NCBI RefSeq assembly: GCF_910592395.1
Contig: NC_088315.1
Coordinates: forward strand, 15,977,808-16,041,807
Source: Lineus longissimus
Lineage: Eukaryota > Nemertea > Pilidiophora > Heteronemertea > Lineidae
Length of the DNA stretch: 64,000 bases
Direction: 5' to 3'
Positions 49,728 to 61,159 of the stretch are shown piece after piece. The notes beneath the pieces were generated by a model that had not been told where the DNA came from, searched no databases, and saw nothing but the letters and a program-made list of their open reading frames with translations. Numbering within the stretch: position 1 is the stretch's first letter; each line of letters opens with the position of its first letter. Position numbers and translations under genes: made by a program.

Positions 49728-50930
49728 TTGAAATATTTAATGATATTCCTGGAACAGTCAATTTCAATGACATTGTCAAACTCAGCATAGATAAAAACAG
49801 TTGTTGCCACTGTCAATGCATCAGCAAATTTCTCAAAGTCTCAAATTCCCTTCTTTTATGAGATGTACATGATCACCCTCCTCTAAATCAGGGGTGAAGT
49901 CAAATGCCCATAAAGAGAACCCTTTCCTGAAAGATTCTCTTGTTATATCATTACCACTGTCATCAAATATTCTACCTGTTTCTGTGAACAATGACATATA
50001 GGATCTGCTGTAATTGTTTTCATCACTGAAATCTGGGGATAATGGTTGCGCAGGATAGGACTGACCACCAGCTTCAAGGCTAATATAATTCAACTGATTT
50101 TGGTCAAAGTGAAATGGATTTTTCTTTTCATTACCAGCAAAGGAACTATTATCAACCATAAAAACTACTGCTCTTCGTGGAAGCTGCCCTAGAAATACAT
50201 TATCCCTATTCACAGTTCGAGTACCAGTGGTAAGGGAAAATGAGTTAACCTCTACTCTTCTAATAGGGTATTTAGCATTTGTGGTATTCAGTGCTTTTTC
50301 ATGGGCCATCAGAACAGCAGGGTTGACTTTTACCTTCTCAAGTACTGCTTTTTGTATTTTTACCTTTTCTGTGCCAGCATCTGACATAAGATTGAATTTG
50401 AGTGATTTAACCTCAACTTCATATCAACACCATTTAAAATGTATCGTCTTTGATGACAAAGGTCAAGATGCAATCTACCAAACATATCAACTATCTTACT
50501 TTCCTCAGCCAGTCTTGCCCTGGTTTTGAAAGTTGAGTTAGTATCTGGTGATGTGGGGTCCACTTTGTTGAATTTACCTGGTCATCAACATACCTAAGAG
50601 AGCTTTGCAATTGACTTTTCTTTGCCTCCTCCCCATATGAGAGTAGAGTTTCAACATATGATCTGTACAGATATGTATTATTTGATGGTGTGACCAGGAC
50701 ACCATTCAATGACAGATCAACCTGGTCAAATAATGCATGGAGCCAGTTGTTCACTGGTCCCACCTTTGCATTTTCAGCTAAGTTTGTACCATCTGCTTGG
50801 GTTATTTTAGCCTCAATATACAGAAATGTTTTGGCGAGGTTGATGTATTCATCCCCTCGCCCTGAGACAAAGAACTCTAGTGGCGTATCATAATCAGTAA
50901 GGGACCCTAAAGGTTATATTTCTACACTTT
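49724..50930 (-). pseudogene. Polinton major capsid protein (double jelly-roll type)
   Basis: The gene lies in several frames. An N-terminal piece (about 50908-50491) contains GPVNNWLHALFDQVDLSLNG; then GRLHLDLC and ILNGVD (50563-50400); then 50387-49833 with NVFLGQLPRRAVVF, NPFHFDQNQL and FDFTPDLEEG. A last shifted piece reading VFIYAEFDNVIEID ends at 49724-49726. These are the hallmark strings of Polinton major capsid proteins, which share the double jelly-roll fold of adenovirus hexon. At least three frame changes are needed, so no full protein can be made. The stop overlaps the protease ATG. Confidence 0.85.
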
Positions 50931-50938
50931 GAACTTTT

Positions 50939-51471
50939 TCAATACTTGTTAGTGCTGGTGGCAAAGAGAACAGCTCTTATGGCTCTCAGTAAGGGGGTCG
51001 ATACGTCGCCCACAAGACGATACTGTATGACATCACTATAGATATACATATCACTGTAATCTCCAGTAAAATGAACTTTGTTAGGGGCTACACCACCTGT
51101 TTCTAAACCTACACTGTCTTGAATGAACCCCAACATTTTAGTAAATGGCTTCTTAGGTAATATCATTCTTCCTCTTGGAACCCGATAAGTAACTCTTTTT
51201 GTGTTTTCATCATAGGAAAAGTCAAAATTGGTAACTTGATCTGCAACTTTTAAAGCAAGTTGAATTTGAGCATTCATTTCTTTAATGACATTCCTTATAT
51301 CCTTATAATTTTTCTTTGGCTTTGGAACACTATATCCAAATAATTTCCAATTCTTTACAGTCTCTGGACATGTTCCAATGAGCTACTTCTCCTTCAGCTC
51401 CCTCTTGCCTTTCTCTCCTAAAGGATAAGTAACTCCCTCATTTATAACACGAGTGTTCGATGTACTTGCCA
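50939..51471 (-). pseudogene. Polinton minor capsid (penton-like) protein
   Basis: An ATG at 51471 opens a short frame (MASTSNTRVINEG) that stops near 51382. The body of the protein is in another frame, 51277-50939, with YRVPRGRMILPKKPFTKMLG and MYIYSDVIQYRLVGDVSTPL. These match the conserved C-terminal part of Polinton minor capsid proteins (single jelly-roll, penton position). It lies directly upstream of the major capsid gene. The frame break near 51290-51390 makes it a pseudogene. Confidence 0.7.
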
Positions 51472-51505
51472 TAGTTCATTTATGGCCCCAAAACACAGTG
51501 TAAAA

Positions 51506-52709
51506 TCAGAGACGTTCCACCTGGCAATGATTCACCCAACTGTTGAGCTTTGCAGGATACCCTTCCCATTTAACTAGGTACTCCTTTCTCTTCCCTTTAC
51601 CTCTTTCCCCAATGATTCTTTCAATTTTGTACAATTTGTCTGGTTGAACATTTACTTTTTGAAGTTCGTATTCATAGAATGTTCCTTGAATTGGTTCGTC
51701 ATCCGCATCATTTATCACATAGGACGGTGGTGTAGTTTTTAGCTGTTTCTTAATGATAAACTCTTCAGTTTTCCAGTTCGGTAAATACCCCTTCTCAAAT
51801 ATCATTTTTGTTTTACTAACTCTCACATTATCACCTACATTGAATTTAAAGTGCACATCTGGAGCAAGATCTTTTCCTCTGGAGTAAAGAGTATGCCAAA
51901 CCTCCGGGGCATTTTTTCATTGACTGAACTTGGTTTACGTTTGATACTGCGATGCCATGTATTATTATATGACTGTAAAATTTTCTCCAACACAGGGAGG
52001 TAAGCTAGGGTGTTTTTATCAGTAAAATATTTCCACATCTTTGATTTAGGTGTGCGGTTGAATCGTTCAATAATGGCTGCTTTAACCTCATTGTTGGACG
52101 TAAAAAAGTTTATATCTCTCTTTTTTAAAAATGTCTGGAATGACTTATTCAAAAATTCACCCCCTTTATCAGTTCTTAAATTACTGGTCTTCTTTTAGAT
52201 GTGTTGAGTATTTTTTTGAATGCAGTAACCAACTCAACACCCGTCTTGGTTTTGCGTGGCACAGCCCAATCACTTTTTGATAGAGTGTCTATGACAGTTA
52301 CAAGATACCTAAAACCCTTATTGTATTTCGCTATCCCCGATAAATCTACTAAATCAGCTTCCCATTGCTCATCAATATCAGAAACTACTATAGGTCTTCT
52401 TTTGAAATGATGTCTTACAGGTTTGTGTAGAGTGTACGTTTCTTGACTTTGGAGCCAATTTTTAATGTTAGGAACAGAAACTTTTCCACCCGCAACCCGC
52501 TTCAAAGAATTTATTCCACCAAAACTTCCAGCATGAGCAGGATCATAGTAAATTTTAGTTAAAAGTTTATCAATTTCCTCTTTTTTCTTAGTCCCAAGTT
52601 TCCCAGTCATGATCCCCATTGGAGAAAGGGGAGGCAAAGTCAGGAGGCGAGGCAGCTGAAGATGATAACCAAGCAGATAGTGGATTTCTCGGTGTCCTGG
52701 GAGATTCAC
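51506..52709 (-). pseudogene. Polinton integrase (retroviral type) with chromodomain
   Basis: There are three pieces: 52709-52176, with the N-terminal YYDPAHAGSFGG and the core start DEQWEADLVDLS (first Asp); 52180-51835, with RTDKGGEF (second Asp) and AAIIERFNRT (Glu); and 51856-51506, with an SH3-like KFNVGDNVRVSK and a C-terminal chromodomain (YKIERIIGER, YLVKWEGYP, LNSWVN). All three DDE residues remain, but two frame changes separate the pieces. Integrase would insert the excised or replicated element; the chromodomain may steer it to particular chromatin. Confidence 0.9.
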
Positions 52710-53038
52710 TTAAATTGAGTTCCTTCTTTCACTTTTTGTTAGTAATCATATCATTTGAAATTCTCCCTTTTTCTCGTAAATAAGTGAGAACAGTATCTGT
52801 TCCTTCCGGTGCATGTTGCAGTTTCTTGGGATTGCTGGAGGCGTTTTTAATAATTTGTGATATATTACTCCCTTTGATAGCATTACCATCAATAGTTATT
52901 TCACCATTCTGATCCCAATGAAAATTTGGATCATTTGCCTTTGATGATATCAGTTTACGGGCTTTAGTTTGGGCGTATTTTGGGACTTTACTAACAACTG
53001 CCTTTGTGGAAAGAGGCGATGTTGTAGAATCAGGTCTC

Positions 53039-53718
53039 TTAAGCTGAGCGCACACGGGCAACAAAATGACAGCGAAACTGAAAACATTTGTTTTCAGTTG
53101 TTTTCGAAATGTTTTGCGTCTTTGTCGTGTTTGTTTCAATCACCCGCACAGGGGAGACAAAATGACACGGTCACGTCACAGGTCACGTCAAAAACAAGGG
53201 GTAACCATGGTTGCGCCATACGTCACACCCTGCCCTCGAGGTCAGTAATTGCGGCATACCGTCTTTCTTATCGCTGTAGAGCGGCGAGGTCACCTCGAAC
53301 AGGGCAGGCCTTTCCTGCCACAGCTCGACCAACCTGCCCTCGAGCTCAGTCGTCCATATTAATTCATGCAATTCCGATTCTTCATCCACAATGAACTCCA
53401 TTTCGTTTAAAATTGGCGCTGCCATTTTGACCTGGCTTGGTTGGTATCACATGAGGCTGAACGTCATCGTGATTGGCTAATGACGATGATGATGCAAAAA
53501 ATGTTTTACGTTTCGTTGCAGTCACCCGCAAACGGGCGATGTTTTGACGAAAAACATTTTGACTAGGTCAAAAATATATTGCATGTTTAATATTCGAAAA
53601 CTGTTTCAAAAACAAATGTTTTCGAAAAACAGACGGGCAACAAATTGTGAAAAAATATTTGAAAACAAATGTTTTCAGGTTTTTTTGTCATTTTGTCGCC
53701 CGTGTGCGCTGAGCTTTA
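53039..53718. mobile_element. PIF/Harbinger-type non-autonomous element nested in the Polinton
   Basis: The element spans 53042-53715 (674 bp). Its terminal inverted repeats of about 50 bp begin AGCTGAGCGCACACGGGC on the left, with a nearly perfect complement on the right. Both continue through ACAAAATGAC and AAACATTTGTTTTC. TTA flanks it on both sides (53039-53041, 53716-53718), the typical 3-bp Harbinger target. It retains a fragment of a MADF/Myb-like frame (53183-53425). Confidence 0.88.
53183..53425 (-). pseudogene. MADF/Myb-like fragment of a Harbinger accessory protein
   Basis: An ATG at 53425 opens an 80-residue frame with an acidic start and then LIWTTELEGRLVELWQERPA followed by LFEVTSPLYSDKKD. 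This is the beginning of a MADF/Myb-SANT-like DNA-binding domain as carried by the second ORF of PIF/Harbinger elements. The domain is cut off shortly after, so the element is an internal-deletion derivative. Confidence 0.65.
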
Positions 53719-54060
53719 GGAGCAACATGATCAACTGCCACTGGCTGTCGTGGTTGTTGCGGTTGTTGTGGCTCTTGTGGTTGGGGTGTAGCGGGGGGTT
53801 GTGTATTTTACACATCAGATGATCTCGAGTGCAATGCTCCCAAATATTGACGGAGTAACTGTGAATATTCCATCGCTTTATCATGTTCATTGAGATTATT
53901 CCTAGACAAAATACCCTGCATTTCTCTGTCAAGATTCATTGCATGGTATGCCTGATGGTTAGTAGCCTGTTTGTGGCGTTGTTGATATATGTATTTTTCG
54001 GCCATCTCATGAGGGATTAATGACATTTTCTGCATGGAACTCATCCTGTCTGCTTGACGC

Positions 54061-54387
54061 CTACAGCCCAAATATGCTTCCTATTTCCTTTATAACAGGA
54101 CCAAGGAAAGAGCCTAAAAACCCTCCTTTCTGCAGAATTCTTTTTCGTGTCTTAACAGATGTTTTCTTACCAGCAAGCTTACGAAGCGCACACTTGTGCT
54201 TCTTCAAGCATCTGAACTGAGCTCGATTCATTGGAACATTACCTTTTAAGCAGTTACTGGCAGGCTCGCCAATTGCTTTGAAGAGACCAGTGTCTGCATT
54301 TTGCAGAATTTTTCGTCTCTTTCTAGCCTGAGCAGATTTCAGACTTTTCAGTTGCGAAATGTAATTCTTTATGTGATATTTTCCCAT
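54061..54387 (-). CDS. Small basic Polinton protein (pX-like core or minor structural)
   Basis: This 108-residue frame is intact from the ATG at 54387. It is rich in Lys/Arg with a mid cluster CLKKHKCALRKLAGKK, and ends with KRILQKGGFLGSFLGP and a hydrophobic ISIFGL-type tail. Small basic proteins with a C-terminal GG-containing hydrophobic tail are seen next to the ATPase in Polintons and related adenovirus-like elements and are thought to be core or minor capsid parts. That role is inferred. It overlaps the start of the next gene by 11 bp. Confidence 0.55.
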   Translation of the reverse strand: MGKYHIKNYISQLKSLKSAQARKRRKILQNADTGLFKAIGEPASNCLKGNVPMNRAQFRCLKKHKCALRKLAGKKTSVKTRKRILQKGGFLGSFLGPVIKEIGSIFGL

Positions 54388-54444
54388 GGTGCACAGATGT
54401 GTGTTCTCTTGTCAACAAAATCCAACTGATCACTAATAGACTGG

Positions 54445-55060
54445 TTATTTTGTTAAGTACACTATCTGATTCTCATTTGGAAATATGTTAGTTCTCAACC
54501 TTAACAGATCTGATGTCGTTGCTTTGAAATCTAGAAATAAGTATCCAAAGGGGTGGTTGGTTGCATCCTTAAAAGCATCATGTACAGCTCCAGTGTTGCC
54601 AGGAGAAATTTGCTTTGCCAAATGAGTTATTTGCGAGACATCTCTGGGATTTTTAAACATAACTAGATAATTTGAGTTCAAACTTATTGTTCTATGCTCT
54701 TTTTCTTTGTGAAATAAATTTTGAACAATGTAGACAACGCTCATATTTTGATGATGACATCCTTTAGTGAACAGTTTGGTAACATTTTCATCTGTTTCAC
54801 ACATCAAATCATCAATGATAACTAGGGTAGGTTTGCTTTGATCATTTTGTGTAAAATGTAAACCAGAACGAACTCCACATTTGGATAATTCGCAAATGAC
54901 TCCTGCCATTCTACGCCATAACACCAAACTATTCTCTCTGGTTTAGGACTTATCATCTCTGAAGCATATGCGATCTTTGTACAAAGACTGATTTTCCACT
55001 CATTGTTGGCCCTGCCACCAAACAAGTAAAAGGATGCTTCAGAAGTAAGTCATTCCATTA
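54445..55060 (-). pseudogene. A32/FtsK-type genome-packaging ATPase
   Basis: A Walker A motif, AGPTMSGKS, is read in one frame near 55010. The following segment (PERIVWCYG ... WQESF) is in a second frame (55025-54822). The remainder (54927-54445) is in a third, with Walker B TLVIIDDLM, then QNLFHKEKEHRTISLNSNYL and FKNPRDVSQI, which are family hallmarks. All motifs are still recognisable but at least two frame changes break the gene. The enzyme would pump DNA into the capsid. Confidence 0.85.
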
Positions 55061-55576
55061 AATATCCATGATGATAACGAAACAAGAAATGACCCAGTTA
55101 AGAAGAAATATACCTTTTATTTTAAGTATATGCATCTATTTATTTACAAAATACATTTATATCAAAGTATGTACATTATCACAGAGACAGAGAGAGAGGA
55201 CTTGCATGAAATAAAGAAAATTGATGAGCGTTATTTAGGAAAGATGGTGAAGACTAGGATACCGAGGAATATTGATGATGATGATATCACAGTAATGGGC
55301 AAACAAATGATGTATACTCAAAAGCAATATTTGATGATGATGAAAATATCACAGTAATAACAAACAAATATGTACACACGGGGGTTGATAATAATAATAA
55401 TAATAATATTTATAAGGCTATTTACAATGCCAAAATCTGCTTAATTCAATCAATCAATGACACTTTACATAGTTCCTTACTTACTTACTTACTTAAGTTA
55501 CATTGTATTTACACTGTTGAGTAATAACCATATGGTAATGTACAATAATCATCTGATAGGTAACGTTTGTCATAGA
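55061..55576. other. Noncoding gap between PolB and ATPase
   Basis: AT-rich sequence with ATGATG/ATAATA microsatellite runs (for example 55388-55410) and a TTAC tetranucleotide run at 55479-55495. No gene is seen. Confidence 0.6.
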
Positions 55577-58500
55577 CTAGACCATATTTTTCTCTTCAGC
55601 AGTAGTCATAATTTTGAAGTCCTTGGTTCTTTTTATCTTACAGGGATTGAGAATAGGTATTTTGTTAGAAAAATCCAGATTTTTTACAAGATCCTTCATT
55701 GTTTCAAAATTAATTATCTGGCTATTGCCATAGTTAAGTGTGAACCCCCTGACTTTACACACAGTTTTCTGAGTTTCGGAAATCAAATAAGCATAATTCT
55801 TTGGACTCCCTGAGACAAATTCCTGAATACTATGACCATCAAGCTCATCTTTAAACTCACCCAAGTAATCACCAAGTGGCGGATCATAGTGTTCGATGTT
55901 GGTCGAGCCTAGAACAAAAACTACACTATCCGTATCAAAATAAAGAATTTGTCTGTCTAATTTTTCTATTTCTGAATACAATTTGAAACGGGCATGGGCA
56001 GTTGTATATGCTGCAATTACAGTGTTGATGTAGGGGCATGGTTCAATGAAATCTTCTTTTTCTTTGTATTTCATCATCACAAATTCATCATTGACTAATT
56101 TGACATCAGAAATCTCTATGGAGTCATCTCTCATCAATTTAACATATTCCTGGGGTTCTGAAACATATTTGGTTGAAACAAGACTAGGCCTTTGACCAAA
56201 CTTTCCCCAGATACTGTTCCGGCACAGCTTTGAAATGCTCCTTAGGCCTGGATTATGTTGAATTAATGCAGGATCTAGTTTAATTCCTTCTTCTCTCTCA
56301 TAATTTTCATATGTATTTGTTTTTATCATTTTGATCTTTGCACTAATCTGGCCAGCCACTCGACTCCTGTTTAATCTTTAGGAAATGATTAATGTACCTT
56401 GTAAATATACCTCCTTTGTCTTCTTCTGTAGAATTTCTATTGTACTTTGTAATTTTATCAAAGTGCCAAACTTCATTAGTTTCAATCAACTTATATCCCT
56501 TTTCGATGGCTTTTGTCACCTCAAAAATAACCCAGCTCCTAATCAGTGCTCTTTCATTGTCTGTATGATGAAACTTTTTTTCATTTGTTTGAGCACATAG
56601 TGAGCATAAAGAAAACTTAAGCTTTTTGTCGAATCTCATTGGTAAGACAGGAAGAAATAAGCCTTTTGGGGGCAATGTTTTACATTTGATCAAGCCTTCA
56701 CAAGAGAGAGGGTGAATTTGTTGAAGTTGTTCACCTCTGTAAATTTTAGGGTGACCTACAGGATAATGTTGGTATTTGCAAACCCATGGATATAAAGATG
56801 TAAAGTCCACATATTTGATTTTTTCATTTTGATTGCATTTGTGGTAGAGTTTTATGGCATTTGTCCTTCCTCCAAAGAAGGCCTCTCTAGGGTTGGTATT
56901 TGCAAACCAATGGATATAAAGATGTAAAGTCCACATATTTGATTTTTTCATTTTGATTGCATTTGTGGTAGAGTTTTATGGCATTTGTCCTTCCTCCAAA
57001 GAAGGCCTCTCTAGGGTTTAATGGTTCCGAGATGATCATATCCTTTGTAAATTGTTCCAAGAGAGGATTATTTTTTATCTCCTCTCTAAATTCTCACTCT
57101 CTCTTGGGAATGACCTTGTATCCACTTTGCTTCAGAAAGTTTTGTCTAAAGAGAGTACTTTCTCGAAGTTCACCCATGGTCGCACCCACTCGAGGGTTTT
57201 TTGTTTCCCTGTTTGAAAAGCATTTATTACAGCCATGCCAGAAACACCCCTCAAACTCATAAATGGTCTTGTTCTGCTCATCAAACCCATCTACTTTAAA
57301 AGCACCAATATGTTTTTCCCCTCCATTTCCTGCATGGTGAATAGACACTTTCTCTGTCTTAATTACCCACTCTAGCCATTTTAGGGCAATGCTAGATTAC
57401 TTATCACTATATACATATCCATATGGGGGTAAGACAGCAATGGAAGAGTGTTTCATAAAATTTTGGCGGAAAACAGTACTGCAGGCAGAAGCTATTGTAA
57501 CAGATTTCTTAAATGGGTTGACATTAGAGGTGGTTTGAAACAGACAAATAAATTTTGTACAACTTCGTCTCAGAATATCTACATCACTTTCACAATAGGA
57601 TACAAGTTCTTGTTGAAAATCATATGGTTTTCCAACCTGTTGATCATACCATTTGAGAAAACTTTCTCGTTTATCAGCAGACATTCCATCCGGAATAAAA
57701 TATTCGATATCTGGTATTGGACCTGCATAGTTCTGGTTCTCCTGCTTGTTAAAAAGATGGGGGAAGTATCCTTTTTTCAGTTCTTTTAGGTTGAAGGTTT
57801 TTGGAAATTGACCTTAGGGCATTGGTAGAAAACTAAGGGAATCCAAGAATTTGACACCTTTCGCTTCAAAGGATAAGATCTTCTGTACAACCTGAATCAT
57901 TTTACTGGGTTTGATACCTTGATGAAGAAGATAATCAACAATAAAAAACCCATCATACCCTTGGTTATTGTGTGCTACAGCAACTACACCTCTATTAGTA
58001 CCATCAAATAACCATTCACAAAAATCTATCACAGTATTTTGACCAGAAAATACCTTTTTTTCCCGTTGAGTACCATCTAATGTCTGGCAATATAGACACA
58101 CAAACTCCTCATTGTCAGTAGCACATTCTTGGTCACCACAACAAGAACAACACCTATGTGCAACACATAAATTTGGCAAATGCTCTTTGTCACCATTTTC
58201 ATGGACCAGTTCTTGAGCTGATTCAAAGTAAAAAAATATTAATTTTTGAAACTTTGTTCTATCATATTTTTTTAGGAGGGGCTGGTTTACGAATGTAAAA
58301 GTCATGCTCTGATGGTTTATGTGTCCCGCATGTGTTACAATATGACATAAAACATAGATGCTTGACACTTGCATCATAAGATTTATCACAGGTAATACAT
58401 TTTCTTTAGAGATCACAGATAGACTTTTGGTTTTTCATTGAGAACCAAATGATTGTCAAAACATCTTGGACTTTTGAATACTCGTTTACAAATATCACAG

Positions 58501-59545
58501 TTTTGCCAGGTAACTATTGTACACCCTCCATCATTTTTGCAACAGGCACATGTTGCATCACAGATGTGTGTTTTATAATTATCATAACCTTTATTACAAT
58601 GTCTGCAATAATAAGAGTGTTCTATAGATGGTTTCATTTTTGTAATTGGACAAAAATGATCCCGATAGTGATAAATATTTATTTGATTTTCTGCTGGGGG
58701 GCCTTTGTAACATACACAATCAAAATACAAAACAGAAAATACAACCAACTGAAACCCTGGCGATAACACATGTTGACATTTTTCTACCTCATCTAAACCG
58801 CATTTGGTCTTAGGGACACCAGCTTCCTCATGAAGTTTTTCAGCCAGAATTCCTTGAAGAGGTCGATCAGACTTTCTGATGAGTGAATATTGGGGATCAT
58901 TACAGAGTCGCGCTCTGGCTATCATGATTGCTCGTGCCAGGCAAAGTTCATCCTCGGTATTTTTTATTTCAATGAAACATTTCTTTCTTTTAACCTTTTC
59001 GTCAAGGCCAGAAATCCCCTTCAACCATTTCCCCCCAACTGGCAAACTAGCATGTATAAAATTGACATAAAATTCATTCCCAAATATCCATGCATCATTG
59101 GACTGTGTCACCCTTTCAATCTGGCTAAGAACCTTCTCAAGTCCTCAGGGGACATGAATGGAAGACTGATGTGCCTAAGACCTGGACCCGAGATTACCAG
59201 CCTGACCCTATCATGTGGTTGTACATTGTTTAAAAGTCTGTTCAGTAATTCTGCAAATATATTTGAGATGTGAAAAAGTATGTCATTGAAAGACAGTCCC
59301 CTCTGTAATCCATTAACCCTCATTAAATAATCCCTCTGAACAGTATTTTGTTTTGACATATTATTCTCCTTAACAGAAAGGAGTTCAAATGCAGGACAAG
59401 ATATAGGGGCAGCTTGGACATCACCATCATCTTTATCATCATCATTGTTAACATCGTCATCATCATCATCATTAGCACCAATATTATCAACATCATCAAC
59501 ATTGTGAGGCGCAGCAACCTTGGGGGGGCGAAGAACTACCACCAC
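55577..59545 (-). pseudogene. Polinton protein-primed family B DNA polymerase (multiple lesions)
   Basis: Pieces in order: 59545-59108 (acidic N-terminus, then a conserved N-terminal domain); 59111-58413 (Cys/His zinc fingers such as CRHCNKGYDNYKTHIC); a further finger segment to about 58260; exonuclease, 58416-57817 (ExoI FFYFES, ExoII HNNQGYDGFF); 57813-57400 (ExoIII YCESDVDIL); 57396-57097; palm motif A DFTSLYP (duplicated); and 56359-55577 with motif B KLCRNSIWGKFG and motif C YFDTDS. In-frame stops lie at 57814, 57397 and 57094, with frameshifts near 59105, 58410, 58270 and 56350 and a 124-bp duplication. The ExoI Asp is replaced by Tyr. The enzyme would copy the element from a terminal protein primer; this copy cannot. 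Confidence 0.92.
56771..57018. repeat. 124-bp tandem duplication inside PolB
   Basis: GGTATTTGCAAACC begins at 56771 and again at 56895, and the two 124-bp copies are almost identical. They cover the segment coding for PolB motif A. Since 124 is not a multiple of three, the extra copy shifts the frame. Confidence 0.95.
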
Positions 59546-60865
59546 CTATTTGGTTTTTTTTTTTTGTGTGTTTTGTGTTTAGGCCTACCCTTAAAAAAGA
59601 ATTCTTTTTTGGGAGGGGAGCGAAATTTTTGTTTTGTAACTTGAAAAGCATCATTATCATCTCCCTGTTGTTTGTTCAATGATGATGATGATGATGATGA
59701 AACAGGTACTGTCTGGACTCCCCCTCCCATTTTGTATTTTTCAAAGGAGGGCTGTGAAATTTGTTGTTGTGTTTTTTGTGTTTTTTTTTTTTTTTGTTGA
59801 CAGGGAACCCTAAACTTCTGTAATTTAACTTCGAAGTCATCATCATCATCATCATCATCAATGATGATCACTGACTTTGATGATGATGCCCCAGACTTGG
59901 AGGGTTCCTCGGTCAATTTCCTTTTTCTTGTAGTCTATTGTTGTTGTTGTTGTTGTTTTTGTTGTTGTTGTGGCTGTTGCATTGGTGTTAGCAGAGTTGT
60001 TTGACACACATTCTTTCCAGATGATGCTGTAGAAGATGGACTCCCTTTCAACAACTCCCTTAGGATTGGGGAGACCATAGTTTTTGCCTTCTTTGGAGAA
60101 GGATGATGATCTTGTCCCTCATCATCATCATCATCATCAGCCTTTTGGTTTGTCTGTGTATGAAACACAGACAAATCAAATGAGCAAGAGGGCATTTCCA
60201 CTACGGGGCTAAATCCCTGCATTTGGGTGGATATGACATCCATTTGAGGAGTTGATAGGATATCAACCTCATCTTCAAGTAAAGGATTTACCCCCGCATA
60301 ATTCAAAGTGAGTAAATCGTAGGGCGGATCCTCAAGAAGAGCAGCGAGGTCAACATCTACCTGTGGATTCTGATTACTCAGCTCAAGGAGGTGCTCACTT
60401 GCTCTTTTGACCTCTTCACTTCAATGATCAAGGACAAGATCATCCTCTACGAGAGTGTGTGGCAAAAACTCTTGGCTTGATTGCCCACAGTACCCTTGCC
60501 ACTTTGTTGGTCTGTTGTGTCAGGGAAAGCCCCCGAACATAACATCATGGCCTCCCTCATAAGTGCCGAGTCGTCAATGGACACTTTGAGCGAATCAATT
60601 TCACTCCTTGGTGGTGTACATAGAAATGATGGTATTTGTATGGGTGAATATGATAGTGGGAGTGGCGGTGGGCATAGTATTTGTGGTGGTGTTGATGGTG
60701 GTGTTGATGGTGGTGTTGGTAGTGAGGATGATAGTAATTCATCTCCAACATTTGTATCTCCAGTTTTTGATGACAGTGGATCGAGCTTGAACATGTGCAC
60801 TCTGACAGGAACCAGTTCATGTCAACATCCGATTGAGCTATAAAAAGCATGCGAGGCCTGGTCAC
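59536..60865 (-). pseudogene. Acidic/low-complexity Polinton frames at the right end
   Basis: Several minus-strand frames follow each other: 60865-~60770 (start MTRPRMLFIAQSDVDMNWFL), 60800-60447 (Pro-rich, TPPSTPP repeats, then helix-like), a stretch with a TGA near 60424, 60306-59935 (acidic, SPKKAKTMVSPILRELLKG, ending in poly-Gln) and 59916-59536 (poly-Asp and poly-Lys). Their frames differ by single shifts, and composition changes smoothly, so they may be one or two decayed disordered proteins. Trinucleotide runs (CAT/ATC/TGT) drive the poly-Asp, His and Gln tracts. No function is assigned. Confidence 0.4.
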
Positions 60866-61159
60866 TGCGGACGTGCACAGAAGAAGCTGATATTTTCCTC
60901 AAATAATCGTCAGAGCTACCTCTTTACAAAATACCCAGGACACCGACATTTGAACATGCAGCAATAGCGATATGATAGGCTTATCTGTATCCATGTTAAT
61001 CGCCTGAGATTGAAGAACTTTTTTTTTAAGGGGGACCAATGTTGACCTGATCACCACTGGCTAGTGAGACCAATGGAGCTTTTGGTAAGTCTGTCTTATT
61101 CCCCGTCACGAGATTAGCCAATCAGCGTCCGCGTTTCTAATATTACCCACAATGCAGTT
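60866..61159. other. Probable right edge zone of the Polinton
   Basis: No terminal inverted repeat was found. GGCTAGTGAGACCAATGG near 61060 matches a string near 28225 and is probably part of another MITE. No gene. Confidence 0.35.

Larger units (their letters stand above)
52729..54071 (-). pseudogene. Polinton conserved helical protein, interrupted by stop and Harbinger insertion
   Basis: The N-terminal part (54071-53811) contains LIPHEMAEKYIYQQRHK and LNEHDKAMEYSQLLRQYLG, then a TAA at 53808-53810. A Pro/Gln-rich linker follows in the same frame until the element 53042-53715. Beyond it the frame resumes at 53041 and ends at 52729 with GTDTVLTYLREKGRISND. If one copy of the TTA duplication is counted, the frame is continuous across the insertion. 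The family is found in Polintons between the integrase and ATPase region; its role is not established as far as I know. Confidence 0.7.
47770..60865 (-). mobile_element. Maverick/Polinton DNA transposon, decayed
   Basis: On the minus strand, right to left, the order is acidic low-complexity frames, protein-primed PolB (59545-55577), packaging ATPase (55060-54445), small basic protein (54387-54061), a Polinton-type helical protein (54071-52729), retroviral-type integrase with chromodomain (52709-51506), minor capsid (51471-50939), major capsid (50930-49724), cysteine protease (49727-~49400), an unknown protein, a PC4-like protein (48917-48099) and a further degraded frame. PolB + INT + ATPase + PRO + two capsid proteins is the defining Polinton gene set. 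Most genes contain stops or frameshifts. Terminal inverted repeats and the 6-bp target duplication could not be located, so the edges are approximate. Confidence 0.93.

Noticed and set aside
52969-53394. 141-codon plus-strand frame across the Harbinger insertion
   Set aside because: It spans the insertion boundary and has no motif, while the minus strand has a MADF-like start there.
59323-59861. Met-, Ile- or His-rich frames on both strands near 59.3-59.9 kb
   Set aside because: They come from ATG/ATC/CAT trinucleotide runs read in different frames.
47311-61159. Polinton terminal inverted repeats
   Set aside because: The edge zones were compared in both orientations and no convincing match was seen, so edges are given as approximate.
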